A stretch of 42,363 nt of DNA from Rothia mucilaginosa (GTDB lineage: Bacteria; Actinomycetota; Actinomycetes; Actinomycetales; Micrococcaceae), in contig NZ_JVSP01000002.1 in the NCBI RefSeq assembly GCF_001061665.1, positions 1 to 42,363 of the forward strand. The letters are read 5' to 3'. The position numbers and the translations under genes were made by a program. This document shows, in pieces, positions 28,846 through 37,624 of this stretch (position 1 is the first letter of the stretch; every line of letters starts with the position of its first letter). Below the pieces are notes generated by a model. That model was not told where the DNA came from. It worked only from the letters and a program-made list of their open reading frames with translations, and ran no database searches.

Positions 28846-30264
28846 TTAGAGAGCGGACACCGGCTTATGAGTCACCTGACGCATAAACGGAATGGTCGCC
28901 AACAGGCCCACATAGACCAGCACCAGACCCAGCGCAATAGCGCCGAAGGTCATACCGAACATCTTCGCCAGAACCTCACCGGGAAGACCCTGAGCCGCAA
29001 TCAACGCCGTCAGCGGCAGACCCAGCAGCGCAGAAATCACGCTGATGAGCACCAGCGGACCGAAGACTACGGTAAGACGTGAAGCCTGCAACAGCCTCGT
29101 GGGGGTACCCATCATATTCAGCGAAGAGTACAGCGAACCACGCTCGTAAATGGCGGCGCTCTGGTTCAGCACCGCGGAGAGGGTGACCAGCAGGTACGAG
29201 AAGAACAGCATGAGCAGCATACCTTGGAACATGTCCGACATGATGGTCATGAAGGGGCCGGCGGCGGGGCCTACCTCCTTCGCCGTTTTGTTCATCTCAC
29301 CCGCCAGAATCAGGATGGGGCCGAAGAAGGTCACCAGGAAGGTCGACAGTGCCACACCCGAAACCTGACGCCACGCCCCGCGCGGGGACTCCAGCACCGC
29401 ACGGTAACCCAGCAGAACCGACGCCTTCTGGGTCATACGTACACGAATCTTTGCGTACGCCCACACCAGGAAGGTACCAATCAGGTCGATAGCAACCATC
29501 ATCAGCAGACCCGGCAGAGCAATGAAAATCGCTAGGTTCTTAATCGCGCTATCGGCACCGCCGTCCTGGAAGGGTGAGAACATGCTAAAACCCTTCGAGG
29601 TCGAAGCCAGAATCATCACGGCAATGACCAGAACAACACCGATACCCAGAGCAATGTAACCGGCGGAACCAGCCTTCGCGCGGGTACGCACACCCAGCGG
29701 GCTGATGCTGACCTTCGCCAGACCGAAGAGGGAGCTGAGAGCCGCCAGAACCATACAACCCAGGAAGCAGTAGAAAATCATGCTCACCGGAAGAAGCATA
29801 TTCTCAGCACCCAGCGGAACGTTCATGAAGTGCAGGGCGCCGAACGGGAAAATCAGCACCAGGTAAAGAAGCAGACCAATAATGAAACCCACAAGGGAGT
29901 ACACCAGCGCGTCCGCAACAGACAGACCCACAATCAGGGTTGTGGAGGCGCCAATCAGACGCAGGGACGCCAGACGCTCATCACGGCGGCGGGCACTCAA
30001 ACGAGCAGCCGAAGCGCCCAAGGTAAAGAGCGGAACAATCAGCACCAGAGCGGCAACCCACGCCAAACCCATGTAGAGCTTCTGAATGCCCATCAGGTTG
30101 ATCATTTCGTGGTCAACGTTGGCGTGCTCAAGCCACGTACTCAGCGCCTGAACACCACCGGCAACCGTCAAAAACAGCGCCGATGAGGCCGCAAAAGCCA
30201 GTACGGGAAGAATCGCCTGCGAACTCCATAGGGTTCGCTTGGCGAGCAGAGCATAGATTTGCAT
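28846..30264 (-). CDS. FtsX-like ABC transporter permease
   Basis: 472 residues with about ten hydrophobic segments in a duplicated FtsX arrangement: an N-terminal helix, an extracellular region, three helices, and the same again. A basic cytoplasmic loop, RLSARRRDERLASLRLIGAS (about 92-111), is the typical coupling segment of this family. A second one, YSSLNMMGTPTRLLQASRL, lies in the C-terminal half. With the adjacent ATPase it forms a MacB/LolCDE/BceAB-type exporter or antibiotic-peptide sensor; the substrate is unknown. Its ATG shares a base with the ATPase stop (TAATG), so the pair is coupled. No large BceB-like extracellular loop is visible, which favours a lipid or peptide exporter. 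Confidence 0.83.
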   Translation of the reverse strand: MQIYALLAKRTLWSSQAILPVLAFAASSALFLTVAGGVQALSTWLEHANVDHEMINLMGIQKLYMGLAWVAALVLIVPLFTLGASAARLSARRRDERLASLRLIGASTTLIVGLSVADALVYSLVGFIIGLLLYLVLIFPFGALHFMNVPLGAENMLLPVSMIFYCFLGCMVLAALSSLFGLAKVSISPLGVRTRAKAGSAGYIALGIGVVLVIAVMILASTSKGFSMFSPFQDGGADSAIKNLAIFIALPGLLMMVAIDLIGTFLVWAYAKIRVRMTQKASVLLGYRAVLESPRGAWRQVSGVALSTFLVTFFGPILILAGEMNKTAKEVGPAAGPFMTIMSDMFQGMLLMLFFSYLLVTLSAVLNQSAAIYERGSLYSSLNMMGTPTRLLQASRLTVVFGPLVLISVISALLGLPLTALIAAQGLPGEVLAKMFGMTFGAIALGLVLVYVGLLATIPFMRQVTHKPVSAL

Positions 30265-31229
30265 TATGCACCTGCCTGAGACTGAGCGTCAGGGTTCTGG
30301 GTGCCGTTCTGCGCGGGTACGCCACCCTGGCTATTGCGCTGATCGCTCACGATCTGGCCGTCCTGCAGATACACCACGCGGGAGCACGCGGCAGCCACGT
30401 TCGGATCGTGGGTGACCACCAGCAGAGTCTTACCCTGCTGCGGAATCATGGTCAGCAGCAGCGCCATCACCTCGCGCGCGGTCTTCGAATCCAGCGCGCC
30501 GGTCGGCTCATCCGCAAAGGTCACGGGGGCGCCGTTCACCTGCGAACGGGCAATAGCCACGCGCTGGGCCTGACCACCGGACATCTCACCCATGCGGCGA
30601 TCCAGCATCTGGCCCAGACCCAGGCGGTTCAGCAGGTCAGCAGAAATGGCGCGCGCCTGCTGGCGGGGAATACCGGCAATCATCGCGGCGAGGGAGACGT
30701 TCTCCTCCGCGGTCAGCTCGGGAACCAGCAGACCCTGCTGGAACACGAAACCAAAAGAGCTAGCGCGCAGGGAGGTGCGCTCGCGCTCGCTGAGGGACTC
30801 CACCGCCACCTGACCGGTGGGGGAGTTGAACAGCACGGAACCGGCATCGAGCTTAATAATGCCCGAGAGCGCGTGCAGCAGGGTGGTCTTACCGGAACCG
30901 GAAGGACCCATAATCGCCACGGATTCGCCGGGGTAGATATCGAGGCTCACGTTACGCAGAACCGGGTTATTGCCGTAGGACTTGTGCAGGTTGCGGGCAG
31001 AAATAATCGCACCGGGCGCGAAGGGCGCCTGCTGCATCTGCTGGGGCATCTGGGGTGCCTGAGCGGGGTAACCCGGCTGGCCCTGATAATACCCCGCCTG
31101 GCTCGGCTGACCCGGCTGGGTGGAGTACTGGCCCGCAGGCTGCGCCGCCTGCGGAGGGGTCATCGAGTACGGGTTCTGGGACGTGGGAGCCTGGAACTGC
31201 GGGTTCTGGGGTTGAGGATTCTGCGTCAT
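30264..31229 (-). CDS. ABC transporter ATP-binding protein with Gln/Pro-rich N-terminus
   Basis: 321 residues from the preferred start. Residues 1-75 are Gln/Pro/Gly/Tyr-rich, low-complexity and probably disordered. The ABC domain follows: ISARNLHKSYG, Walker A GPSGSGKTT, Q-loop GFVFQQGLL, signature MSGGQAQRVAIARS, Walker B VTFADEPTGALD and the H-loop VVTHD. The lineage matches MacB/LolD-type ATPases paired with FtsX permeases. The first ATG of the frame is at 31241; ATG 31229 is chosen because GAAGG lies six bases before it. A Gln-rich N-terminal extension is odd for this family and may bind another protein. Confidence 0.85.
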   Translation of the reverse strand: MTQNPQPQNPQFQAPTSQNPYSMTPPQAAQPAGQYSTQPGQPSQAGYYQGQPGYPAQAPQMPQQMQQAPFAPGAIISARNLHKSYGNNPVLRNVSLDIYPGESVAIMGPSGSGKTTLLHALSGIIKLDAGSVLFNSPTGQVAVESLSERERTSLRASSFGFVFQQGLLVPELTAEENVSLAAMIAGIPRQQARAISADLLNRLGLGQMLDRRMGEMSGGQAQRVAIARSQVNGAPVTFADEPTGALDSKTAREVMALLLTMIPQQGKTLLVVTHDPNVAAACSRVVYLQDGQIVSDQRNSQGGVPAQNGTQNPDAQSQAGA

Positions 31230-31434
31230 AGCAACCTTCATCGGATATGAACTAACGGAAGTACCCGTCTATCATCTCAGCTTCTCGGCGGCTCGGCCCT
31301 CCATCTGAGGGCTGAAAAATATGGGAATACGCTGAGAAAAAGGGCCGACGCGGCGCGGGAGGGAGCTATTCGCCTCGTCCTCCGGTATGAGGTCGGCACC
31401 GCGGGCGGCGTGCAGGCGGTGTAGCTTCGACCCC

Positions 31435-31462
31435 TTGAACTCGCGGAGACGAGTGGGATACT
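31435..31462 (+). promoter_or_regulatory. candidate promoter for the double histidine-phosphatase gene
   Basis: TTGAAC at 31435-31440 and GATACT at 31457-31462 are 16 bases apart. The predicted transcript would begin at ATG 31469, so the AGAAGG right before the ATG could not serve as a Shine-Dalgarno sequence in that mRNA. Confidence 0.5.
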
Positions 31463-31468
31463 AGAAGG

Positions 31469-32755
31469 ATGACCGACGCACAGAACACCCCCATCATCAC
31501 CCCCGTCGCGCCCGAACCGCACGGAACCCGCATCATTCTTATGCGCCACGGGCAGACCGATTGGAACATCGACCACCGTTTCCAGGGCGGCACCGACATT
31601 CCCCTCAACGACACCGGCCGCGACCAGGTGCGCACCGCCATCGACGCGCTGAAGCAGGCCCGTGACGAAGGCACCGTCGTCGACCTGGTGCTCTCCTCGC
31701 CCCTGAGCCGCGCGGCCGAAAGCGCCGAGATTGTGGCCGAAGGCCTGAACGTGCCCTACCGGGGTGCCGTGGCCGGGTTCCAGGAGCGCTCCTTCGGCGA
31801 GCTGGAGGGGCAAATCGCCACTCGCGAGCTGGTGCTCGCCTCCCGCGAATCCGGTGAGGAGTACGGCGTGGAACCCACGGAGGAATTCGTCGCCCGCGGC
31901 CTGGCGGCCCTGAACCGCGTGCGCCGCGAGTACGACGGCAAGACCGTGCTGGTGGCAACCCACGGCATGTTCATCGCGCTGATGATGAACGCCCTGCTGG
32001 GGGAGCGCCCCGACTGCCTCACCGAGGAGGGTTTCTACCCGATTCCCGTCAACGCCTCCCTGACCGAGGTGCCCCTGCAGTACCTGGACAGCACCATCGA
32101 CCGCCTGCTCGTGCATCAGAACGAACCCGACCTGGGAGCTGAGCCCCTGCCCGCCGGCGCCGAGAACACCTCCCTCACCCTGATTCGTCACGGCCAGACC
32201 GACTGGAACAAGGTGAACCTCATGCAGGGCGTCACGGACATTCCGCTCAACGACACCGGTCGCGAGCAGGCACGCACCACCGGCAAGAAGCTGGCGGAGA
32301 TGGGCCTGGACTTTACGGTGCTGGTGTCTTCGCCGCTGTCCCGCGCCCACGAGACCGCGCAGCTGGTCGGCGAGCACTTCGACCTGCAGGTGGACAAGAC
32401 CTACCCCGAGCTGGTCGAGCGCGCTTACGGTGACGGCGAGGGCCTGGACATTCCCGCTCCCGAGCGCCGCGCCCCCGAGCGCTACTACCCGAACGTAGAA
32501 TCCGAGCGTGACCTGTACATCCGCGCGGTACGCGTGCTGCGCCAGATTGTGCGGGACTACGCGGAGCGAGGCGGAGAACAGAAGATTATCGCCGTCAGCC
32601 ACGGTAGCCTGATTCGCCGCGCGCTCTCCGCCGCCGCGGGTGAGGAGTGGACCGTAACCGTGCCGAACGCCGAGCCGCTGATGGTGGACGTCCCCGGCCT
32701 CTTCGCGTGGGACTCCTCACGATACACCGACGAGGTGGGGCGCATTGTCTGGTAG
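31469..32755 (+). CDS. protein with two tandem histidine-phosphatase (phosphoglycerate-mutase-like) domains
   Basis: 428 residues, about twice the usual family length. Domain 1 (about 20-215) has the phosphohistidine motif LMRHGQTDWN with His27 and a second His in VATHGM (His165). Domain 2 (about 235-428) repeats it with LIRHGQTDWN (His241) and AVSHGS. Both domains share FQGGTDIPLNDTGR/MQGVTDIPLNDTGR, so the gene arose by in-frame duplication, and both active sites look intact. These enzymes are phosphatases or mutases of small phosphate esters in the cytosol. The VanZ-like gene starts inside its 3' end with an 11-base overlap. Substrate unknown; neither domain is a clear glycolytic phosphoglycerate mutase. 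Confidence 0.85.
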   Translation: MTDAQNTPIITPVAPEPHGTRIILMRHGQTDWNIDHRFQGGTDIPLNDTGRDQVRTAIDALKQARDEGTVVDLVLSSPLSRAAESAEIVAEGLNVPYRGAVAGFQERSFGELEGQIATRELVLASRESGEEYGVEPTEEFVARGLAALNRVRREYDGKTVLVATHGMFIALMMNALLGERPDCLTEEGFYPIPVNASLTEVPLQYLDSTIDRLLVHQNEPDLGAEPLPAGAENTSLTLIRHGQTDWNKVNLMQGVTDIPLNDTGREQARTTGKKLAEMGLDFTVLVSSPLSRAHETAQLVGEHFDLQVDKTYPELVERAYGDGEGLDIPAPERRAPERYYPNVESERDLYIRAVRVLRQIVRDYAERGGEQKIIAVSHGSLIRRALSAAAGEEWTVTVPNAEPLMVDVPGLFAWDSSRYTDEVGRIVW

Positions 32756-33293
32756 CGCGCGCCCCGCGGGCGAAGTCCTTGAGCGTCCGGCGCAGGGGAC
32801 ATCCGTTGCGCCCGAGGGGGCAGCTGAGTCCTCGGCGCGTCCCCTCTCCCGGGGGATGCGCGTGCTCCGCGGCGCCCTCTGGGCCCTTACCGCACTGTAC
32901 TGCCTGGTCGTGGCGAGCATCGTGTTCGCCCCCGTCCACGTGGACGACAACGAGATGGGTGGCCGCCTCGCAGCCCTGCTGGATGCGGGCCACGCCGCCG
33001 GCTGGCTACCCGAGTTTGTGACCTACTCCAGCATCGAGCAGCTCTCAAACGTCATCATGTTTGTGCCCGGAGGCTTCCTCTTCGCCCTGCTCCTGGGACC
33101 GTCTGCGCGACGCCATGTGCTGTACGCCGGGTTCGTGGTGAGCGCGTGCATCGAGACGATTCAAAGCTTCATGCCTAACCGCACGGGGGATTTCGTGGAT
33201 GTGCTCATGAACGGTACGGGTGCCCTGCTGGGAGCGGCCTGCGCTTTCTGGATGCACCGGGTGCTCCGCAAACGCCGGGAGCGCCGGGCGTAG
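32745..33293 (+). CDS. VanZ-like membrane protein
   Basis: 182 residues. After a polar 40-residue N-terminus come three or four hydrophobic segments: VLRGALWALTALYCLVVASIVFAP, NVIMFVPGGFLFALLLG, HVLYAGFVVSACIETIQSF, and LMNGTGALLGAACAFWMH near the end. The VanZ-family hallmarks are the N-x-x-x-F-x-P helix (NVIMFVPGGF) and the ETIQ...RTGDFVDVLMNGTGA block. VanZ in enterococci raises teicoplanin resistance; most relatives have unknown roles in the cell envelope. The TTG start at 32745 has GAGGTGG seven bases upstream and overlaps the preceding gene by 11 bases, so they are translated together. Confidence 0.82.
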   Translation: MSGSARPAGEVLERPAQGTSVAPEGAAESSARPLSRGMRVLRGALWALTALYCLVVASIVFAPVHVDDNEMGGRLAALLDAGHAAGWLPEFVTYSSIEQLSNVIMFVPGGFLFALLLGPSARRHVLYAGFVVSACIETIQSFMPNRTGDFVDVLMNGTGALLGAACAFWMHRVLRKRRERRA

Positions 33294-33634
33294 GGACCGG
33301 CCCGCCGCCCGACCGGTGGACACCGGTGGTCGATGCGTGTGGGCCGCGTTATGTGTGGTCCGCGGAACAAAACCCAACGTATCATCGAGTCAAACAGACA
33401 TAATCACTCATACGGGGTGGTAAAGGGTGTGGTTTCTGTAGGGAACACAGGGTAATATTCCGGCGAATACGGTGGTTTATATTGACCTACCCACAAAAAC
33501 CCACATAAAATCAAGTATGATAATGGATGTTCTGGGGCGCACTGCGTTTGCTTCCCGCGGGAACGTACCCACACTGAGAACACGCCATAGATACGCACAG
33601 ATTTCCTACCCACTACCGAAAGAACACCGAATTT
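33294..33634. other. 341-base region upstream of the fructose operon
   Basis: Contents seen: the direct repeat ACCGGTGG twice near 33314-33332, and an AT-rich inverted repeat ATATTC-CGGC-GAATAC at 33455-33469. TTGACC at 33482-33487 lacks a well-spaced -10; TATGAT (33516-33521) and GATAAT (33519-33524) are possible -10 elements. GAAAG lies about 11 bases before ATG 33635. No clear terminator for the VanZ-like gene is seen. Confidence 0.5.
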
Positions 33635-34426
33635 ATGTTCGCAGAAGAACGCCGTGCCGAAATTGCAAAGCTCGTTGCCTCCGCACGCCGCGTGAACGGC
33701 GCAGACCTTGCGCGCCGATACGATGTGACCATGGAGACCGTGCGCCGTGACCTTGCCGCCCTGGAAGAGGCCGGCAAGCTTCGCCGCGTCCACGGTGGCG
33801 CGGTGACCATCGAGCAGTCCACCTCTCTGGAATCGTCTATTTCCTCCCGCCAGGGCATGAACACCCCGGAGAAGCGTCGCATCGCTACCAAGGCGTACCA
33901 GATGCTACGCGATTCTGAGTCGGGTTCCATCGTGCTGGACGCGGGTTCCACCATCGAGATTCTCGCCGACCACATCGGCGCCGAGAACTTCAGCCTTAAG
34001 ACCGGCAACGACCGCATCATCATCACCCACGCACTGCATATTGCAGTTAAGCTCGCCGAGGCCGAGGGCGTAACCCTCGAGCTGGTGGGCGGTCAGCTGC
34101 GTAAGATGACCTGGGCCGCCGTCGGCGCCCGCGCGGCCGAGCACTTCGGCACGATGCGCCCCGATATTGCGTTTATCGGTGCCAACGGCATCGAGCCGCA
34201 CTTTGGCATCTCCACTCCCGGCATGAACGAGGCAATCGTTAAGACTGCAATCTGCAAGTCCGCCCGTCGCGTGGTCCTGCTCTGTGACTCCGCGAAGTTT
34301 GGCCAGGAGTCCCTGGTCCGCTTCGCTGGATTTGAGGATATTGACACCCTCATTACCGATCGCGAGCCCGAGGGCGCCCTTCGCCAGGCGCTCGAGGCCG
34401 CCAATGTTGAGATTGTGATTGCCTAA
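33635..34426 (+). CDS. fruR: DeoR-family transcriptional regulator, fructose operon
   Basis: 263 residues, the standard length. The N-terminal winged helix-turn-helix of the DeoR family reads RRAEIAKLVASARRVNGADL, then LARRYDVTMETVRRDLAALEEAGKLRRVHGGAV. The C-terminal DeoR sensor domain has VLDAGSTIEILADHI and ELVGGQLRKMTWAAVG, and binds a phosphorylated sugar (likely fructose-1-phosphate). Position as first gene of fruR-fruK-fruA, with its stop overlapping the fruK ATG by one base, strongly implies it controls this operon, probably as repressor. Candidate operators are AT-rich inverted repeats at 33455-33469 and 35401-35424. Confidence 0.88.
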   Translation: MFAEERRAEIAKLVASARRVNGADLARRYDVTMETVRRDLAALEEAGKLRRVHGGAVTIEQSTSLESSISSRQGMNTPEKRRIATKAYQMLRDSESGSIVLDAGSTIEILADHIGAENFSLKTGNDRIIITHALHIAVKLAEAEGVTLELVGGQLRKMTWAAVGARAAEHFGTMRPDIAFIGANGIEPHFGISTPGMNEAIVKTAICKSARRVVLLCDSAKFGQESLVRFAGFEDIDTLITDREPEGALRQALEAANVEIVIA

Positions 34427-35376
34427 TGATTATTACTCTGACCGCCAACCCCAGCCTGGACCGCACGATTGAGCTCGGCGCGCCCCTGGCCCACGGCGCC
34501 GTGCAGCGTGCTGTCGGTGCCGTACAGGATCCGGGCGGCAAGGGCGTGAATATTTCTCGCGCGCTGCAGGTTTCCGGTGTTCCGACCGTGGCTATTGTGC
34601 CCGGCGAGTCCACCGACCCGGTGCTGACCGCTCTGTCTGCGGTGGATGTCGAGTTTGCGAACCTGCCGACCGGTGAGCCGATTCGCTCGAACATCACCGT
34701 GGTGGACCCCGATGGTACCACCACCAAGCTGAATGCTCCCGGCACCCACTTTGATGCGCAGCTGCGCGAGAAGCTGGACGCCCTGGTGGTTGAGCGTTCC
34801 AAGGGAGCCGAATGGGTGGTCCTGGCTGGCTCTCTTCCGCCGGGTCTGGAGCCCGCCTATTACTCCGAGCTGGTGGCGGCCCTACGCGCCTCCGGTTACA
34901 CGGGCAAGATTGCTATTGATACTTCTGAGGCGCCGCTGATTGCGACCGTTGCGGGTGAGCACAAGCCCACGCTGATTAAGCCCAACTCCGAGGAGCTAGC
35001 CCAGCTGACCGGTAGCGATAATTGGGAGGAGCTGGAGGCCAGCCCCGAGCTGACCGCCCGCACCGCTCAGAAGCTGCTTGGCGACGGCATCGAGTACGTG
35101 TTGGCCACCCTGGGCGGCGGCGGCGCGGTGCTCGTGACCGAGGAAGGTATCTGGCACGCCGTGCACGAGCCGATTCAGGTGCGTAGCACTGTGGGTGCCG
35201 GTGACTCTTCGCTCTCGGGCTTCTTGATTGCGCACACTCGCGGTGCGGATGCGCCCGGTTGCCTGGTTCAGGCGGTGGCCCACGGTTCTGCCGCAGCGGC
35301 CCTGCCCGGTACCCGTATGCCCTCGCTGGATCAGACCACCCCCGAGAAGGTTACTGTCCGTCAGATTCAGCTCTGA
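34426..35376 (+). CDS. fruK: 1-phosphofructokinase
   Basis: 316 residues, PfkB family. The N-terminal signature is NPSLDRTIELG; GGKGVNISRAL holds the sugar-binding GGKG (about 37-40). The C-terminal ATP/catalytic motif TVGAGDSSLSGF carries the catalytic Asp260. It phosphorylates fructose-1-phosphate, the product of the fructose PTS, to fructose-1,6-bisphosphate. Its ATG lies in TAATG with the end of fruR, and a 134-base gap with an AT-rich inverted repeat precedes fruA. Tagatose-6-phosphate kinases are similar, but the operon context settles 1-phosphofructokinase. Confidence 0.93.
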   Translation: MIITLTANPSLDRTIELGAPLAHGAVQRAVGAVQDPGGKGVNISRALQVSGVPTVAIVPGESTDPVLTALSAVDVEFANLPTGEPIRSNITVVDPDGTTTKLNAPGTHFDAQLREKLDALVVERSKGAEWVVLAGSLPPGLEPAYYSELVAALRASGYTGKIAIDTSEAPLIATVAGEHKPTLIKPNSEELAQLTGSDNWEELEASPELTARTAQKLLGDGIEYVLATLGGGGAVLVTEEGIWHAVHEPIQVRSTVGAGDSSLSGFLIAHTRGADAPGCLVQAVAHGSAAAALPGTRMPSLDQTTPEKVTVRQIQL

Positions 35377-35400
35377 TGAGGAGCGAAGCACCACCGACGT

Positions 35401-35424
35401 AAATATTCTAATTTGAGAATATTT
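35401..35424 (+). promoter_or_regulatory. AT-rich inverted repeat between fruK and fruA
   Basis: AAATATTCT (35401-35409) pairs exactly with AGAATATTT (35416-35424) around six bases. In this GC-rich genome such a sequence stands out. It could be a FruR operator or a weak hairpin that sets relative expression; TTTG follows it. Confidence 0.45.
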
Positions 35425-35510
35425 GTCCAAGGCTCTGCACACACTTAAAACACAGGAGGAGGGCGTTCCCGCCGGAGCATCCCGCCTCCACTCCAACCCG
35501 AGGAGAGAAC

Positions 35511-37526
35511 ATGTCCGATCTGATCACCGCGGATCTCGTCCTACTGGACGAGAATCTCGGCGACACCCGATTCGACGTCATCGCCAAGCTTGCCGAAGCT
35601 GTCGTCAAGGCCGGCCGCGCGACCGACTTCGAGCAGCTCTACGCGGCTGCCGAGGCTCGCGAGTCCAAGACCGACACCGGTATTCCCGGCGGCATTGCCA
35701 TCCCGCACTGCCGCAGCGCCGCTGTCACCGAGCCGACCCTGGCCATGGCACGCCCCAACCCCGCCGTTTCGTTCGGCGCTAAGGACGGCCCCGCCGACCT
35801 GATTTTCTTCATCGCTGCACCCGACGGTGCCGACCAGGCCCACCTGAAGCTGCTGTCGACCCTGGCACGCTCCCTCATGAAGAAGAGCTTCACCGCCGCC
35901 CTGCGTGAGGCTTCGTCTGCCGATGAGGTCGTGGACCTGGTGAACGGTGCGCTGGGCGTGGGCGAGAAGAAGGCGGAGGCTAAGCCCGCCGAGGCTGCGC
36001 ACGCCGCCCCCGCCGCTGCCGAGAAGGAAGCCCCGAAGGCTTCTGAAAGCGCGCCGGCCGTGAAGAAGATTGTCGCGGTGACCGCGTGCCCCACCGGTAT
36101 CGCCCACACCTACATGGCCGCCGACGCCCTCAAGTACGCCGCCGAGGAACTCGGCTACGACCTGAAGGTTGAGACCCAGGGCTCCTCGGGCAACGAAACC
36201 CTGAGCCAGTCCGATATTGACGCCGCCGACGCCGTGATTTTTGCCGTGTCGGTGAACGTGCGTGACCGCAACCGCTTCGCCGGTAAGCCCTTCGTGGAGT
36301 CCCCCGTCAAGCGCGGTATCGACGAGCCGAAGGAAATGATCGCTGAGGCCTTGGCCGAGGCCGAGAACCCGAACGGTGCCCGCGTGGCCGCCGCCGCATC
36401 CACCTCCGATGACAGCGCCGGCGCTTCCGAGGGTGCCTGGGGCTCGCGCATCTACAAGGCCGTGATGACCGGTATCTCCTACATGATTCCGTTCGTCGCC
36501 GCCGGCGGTATTCTGGTGGCCCTCGGCTTCGTCTTCGAGGCCATCACCATGCCGAACCTTGGCGACGTGGACACCAAGGCAATTCTGGGTTCGGCAACCC
36601 TGTTCAACCTGGGTGACGTGCACTGGACCCTGTACCTGGGTGCCGTGCTGCAGACCATCGGTGGTTTCGGTCTGAGCCTGATGGTTCCGGCTCTTGCCGC
36701 GTACATTGCGTACGGTCTGGCTCAGCGTCCCGGTATTGCTCCGGGCTTCATTGCCGGTTCGGTGGCTCTTGCGGTGAACGCGGGCTTCCTCGGCGGTATC
36801 GTCGGCGGTATCCTCGCCGGTCTGATTGCGTACGCCCTGGGCACCCTGAAGCTGCCCCGCTGGTTGGGTTCCATGATGCCCGTGGTCATCACTCCGCTCG
36901 TGACTTCGCTGGTGACCGGCCTGGCAATGTACCTGCTGCTCGGTGCGCCCCTGGCTTGGGTTATGACCACCCTGCAGAATTGGCTGACCTCCATGTCTGG
37001 CGGTTCCGCTCTGCTGCTGGGCCTGATCCTGGGTGCCATGATGGCTTCTGACCTGGGTGGCCCCATCAACAAGGCTGCTTACCTCTTCGCAACCGCCGGC
37101 CTGTCCTCGGGTGCGACCGTGAACCAGGAAATCATGGCCGCCGTCATCATCTCGGGTATGGTCCCGCCGCTGGCCATGGCCCTGGCCACCACCCTGCGCC
37201 CCAAGCTCTTCAGCGAGGCCGAGCGCGAGAACGGCAAGGCCGCCTGGCTGCTGGGTGCATCCTTCATCTCCGAGGGTGCTATTCCCTTCGCCTCGGCTGA
37301 TCCAGCCCGTGTCATCCCCTCAACCATTGTGGGTGGTGCCCTCGCCGGTGCCATCTCGATGAGCGCTCACGTGGCCTCTCCGGCACCGCACGGCGGTATC
37401 TGGATTATTGGTCTGGCGCAGAACCCGCTGATGTTCTTCGTGGCCGTGCTGGCCGGTACCGTGCTATCGGCTCTGGTGTACGTTGTGCTGAAGTCCATGG
37501 GTGCCCGTTCCAAGGCATCCGCCTAA
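35511..37526 (+). CDS. fruA: fructose-specific PTS enzyme II, fused EIIA-EIIB-EIIC
   Basis: 671 residues in the order A-B-C. EIIA-Fru (about 1-150) has His66 in GIPGGIAIPHCRSA. An Ala/Glu/Lys-rich linker spans about 151-183. EIIB-Fru (184-285) has phosphocysteine Cys193 in AVTACPTGIAHTYMAADAL. EIIC (about 310-665) contains around nine or ten membrane helices, with LGGPINKAAYLFA and SEGAIPFASADPARVIPS as family landmarks. It brings in fructose across the membrane and releases fructose-1-phosphate, which FruK then uses. Phosphate comes from HPr, encoded downstream at 39560. GAGGAGAGA lies before ATG 35511. Confidence 0.95.
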   Translation: MSDLITADLVLLDENLGDTRFDVIAKLAEAVVKAGRATDFEQLYAAAEARESKTDTGIPGGIAIPHCRSAAVTEPTLAMARPNPAVSFGAKDGPADLIFFIAAPDGADQAHLKLLSTLARSLMKKSFTAALREASSADEVVDLVNGALGVGEKKAEAKPAEAAHAAPAAAEKEAPKASESAPAVKKIVAVTACPTGIAHTYMAADALKYAAEELGYDLKVETQGSSGNETLSQSDIDAADAVIFAVSVNVRDRNRFAGKPFVESPVKRGIDEPKEMIAEALAEAENPNGARVAAAASTSDDSAGASEGAWGSRIYKAVMTGISYMIPFVAAGGILVALGFVFEAITMPNLGDVDTKAILGSATLFNLGDVHWTLYLGAVLQTIGGFGLSLMVPALAAYIAYGLAQRPGIAPGFIAGSVALAVNAGFLGGIVGGILAGLIAYALGTLKLPRWLGSMMPVVITPLVTSLVTGLAMYLLLGAPLAWVMTTLQNWLTSMSGGSALLLGLILGAMMASDLGGPINKAAYLFATAGLSSGATVNQEIMAAVIISGMVPPLAMALATTLRPKLFSEAERENGKAAWLLGASFISEGAIPFASADPARVIPSTIVGGALAGAISMSAHVASPAPHGGIWIIGLAQNPLMFFVAVLAGTVLSALVYVVLKSMGARSKASA

Positions 37527-37564
37527 ACCGTAGACCTCATCTTCTGATTGACTCGCAACTACAG

Positions 37565-37593
37565 AGGACAGCGCGAATAGAACGCGTTACACT
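37565..37593 (+). promoter_or_regulatory. candidate promoter of ptsI
   Basis: AGGACA (37565-37570) and TACACT (37588-37593) are spaced by 17 bases. The predicted start is about 37600, giving a leader of about 25 bases. TTGACT at 37548 is too far from this -10. Confidence 0.4.
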
Positions 37594-37624
37594 GTAGAGA
37601 ACCCACAGATAGGATATGAATCCC

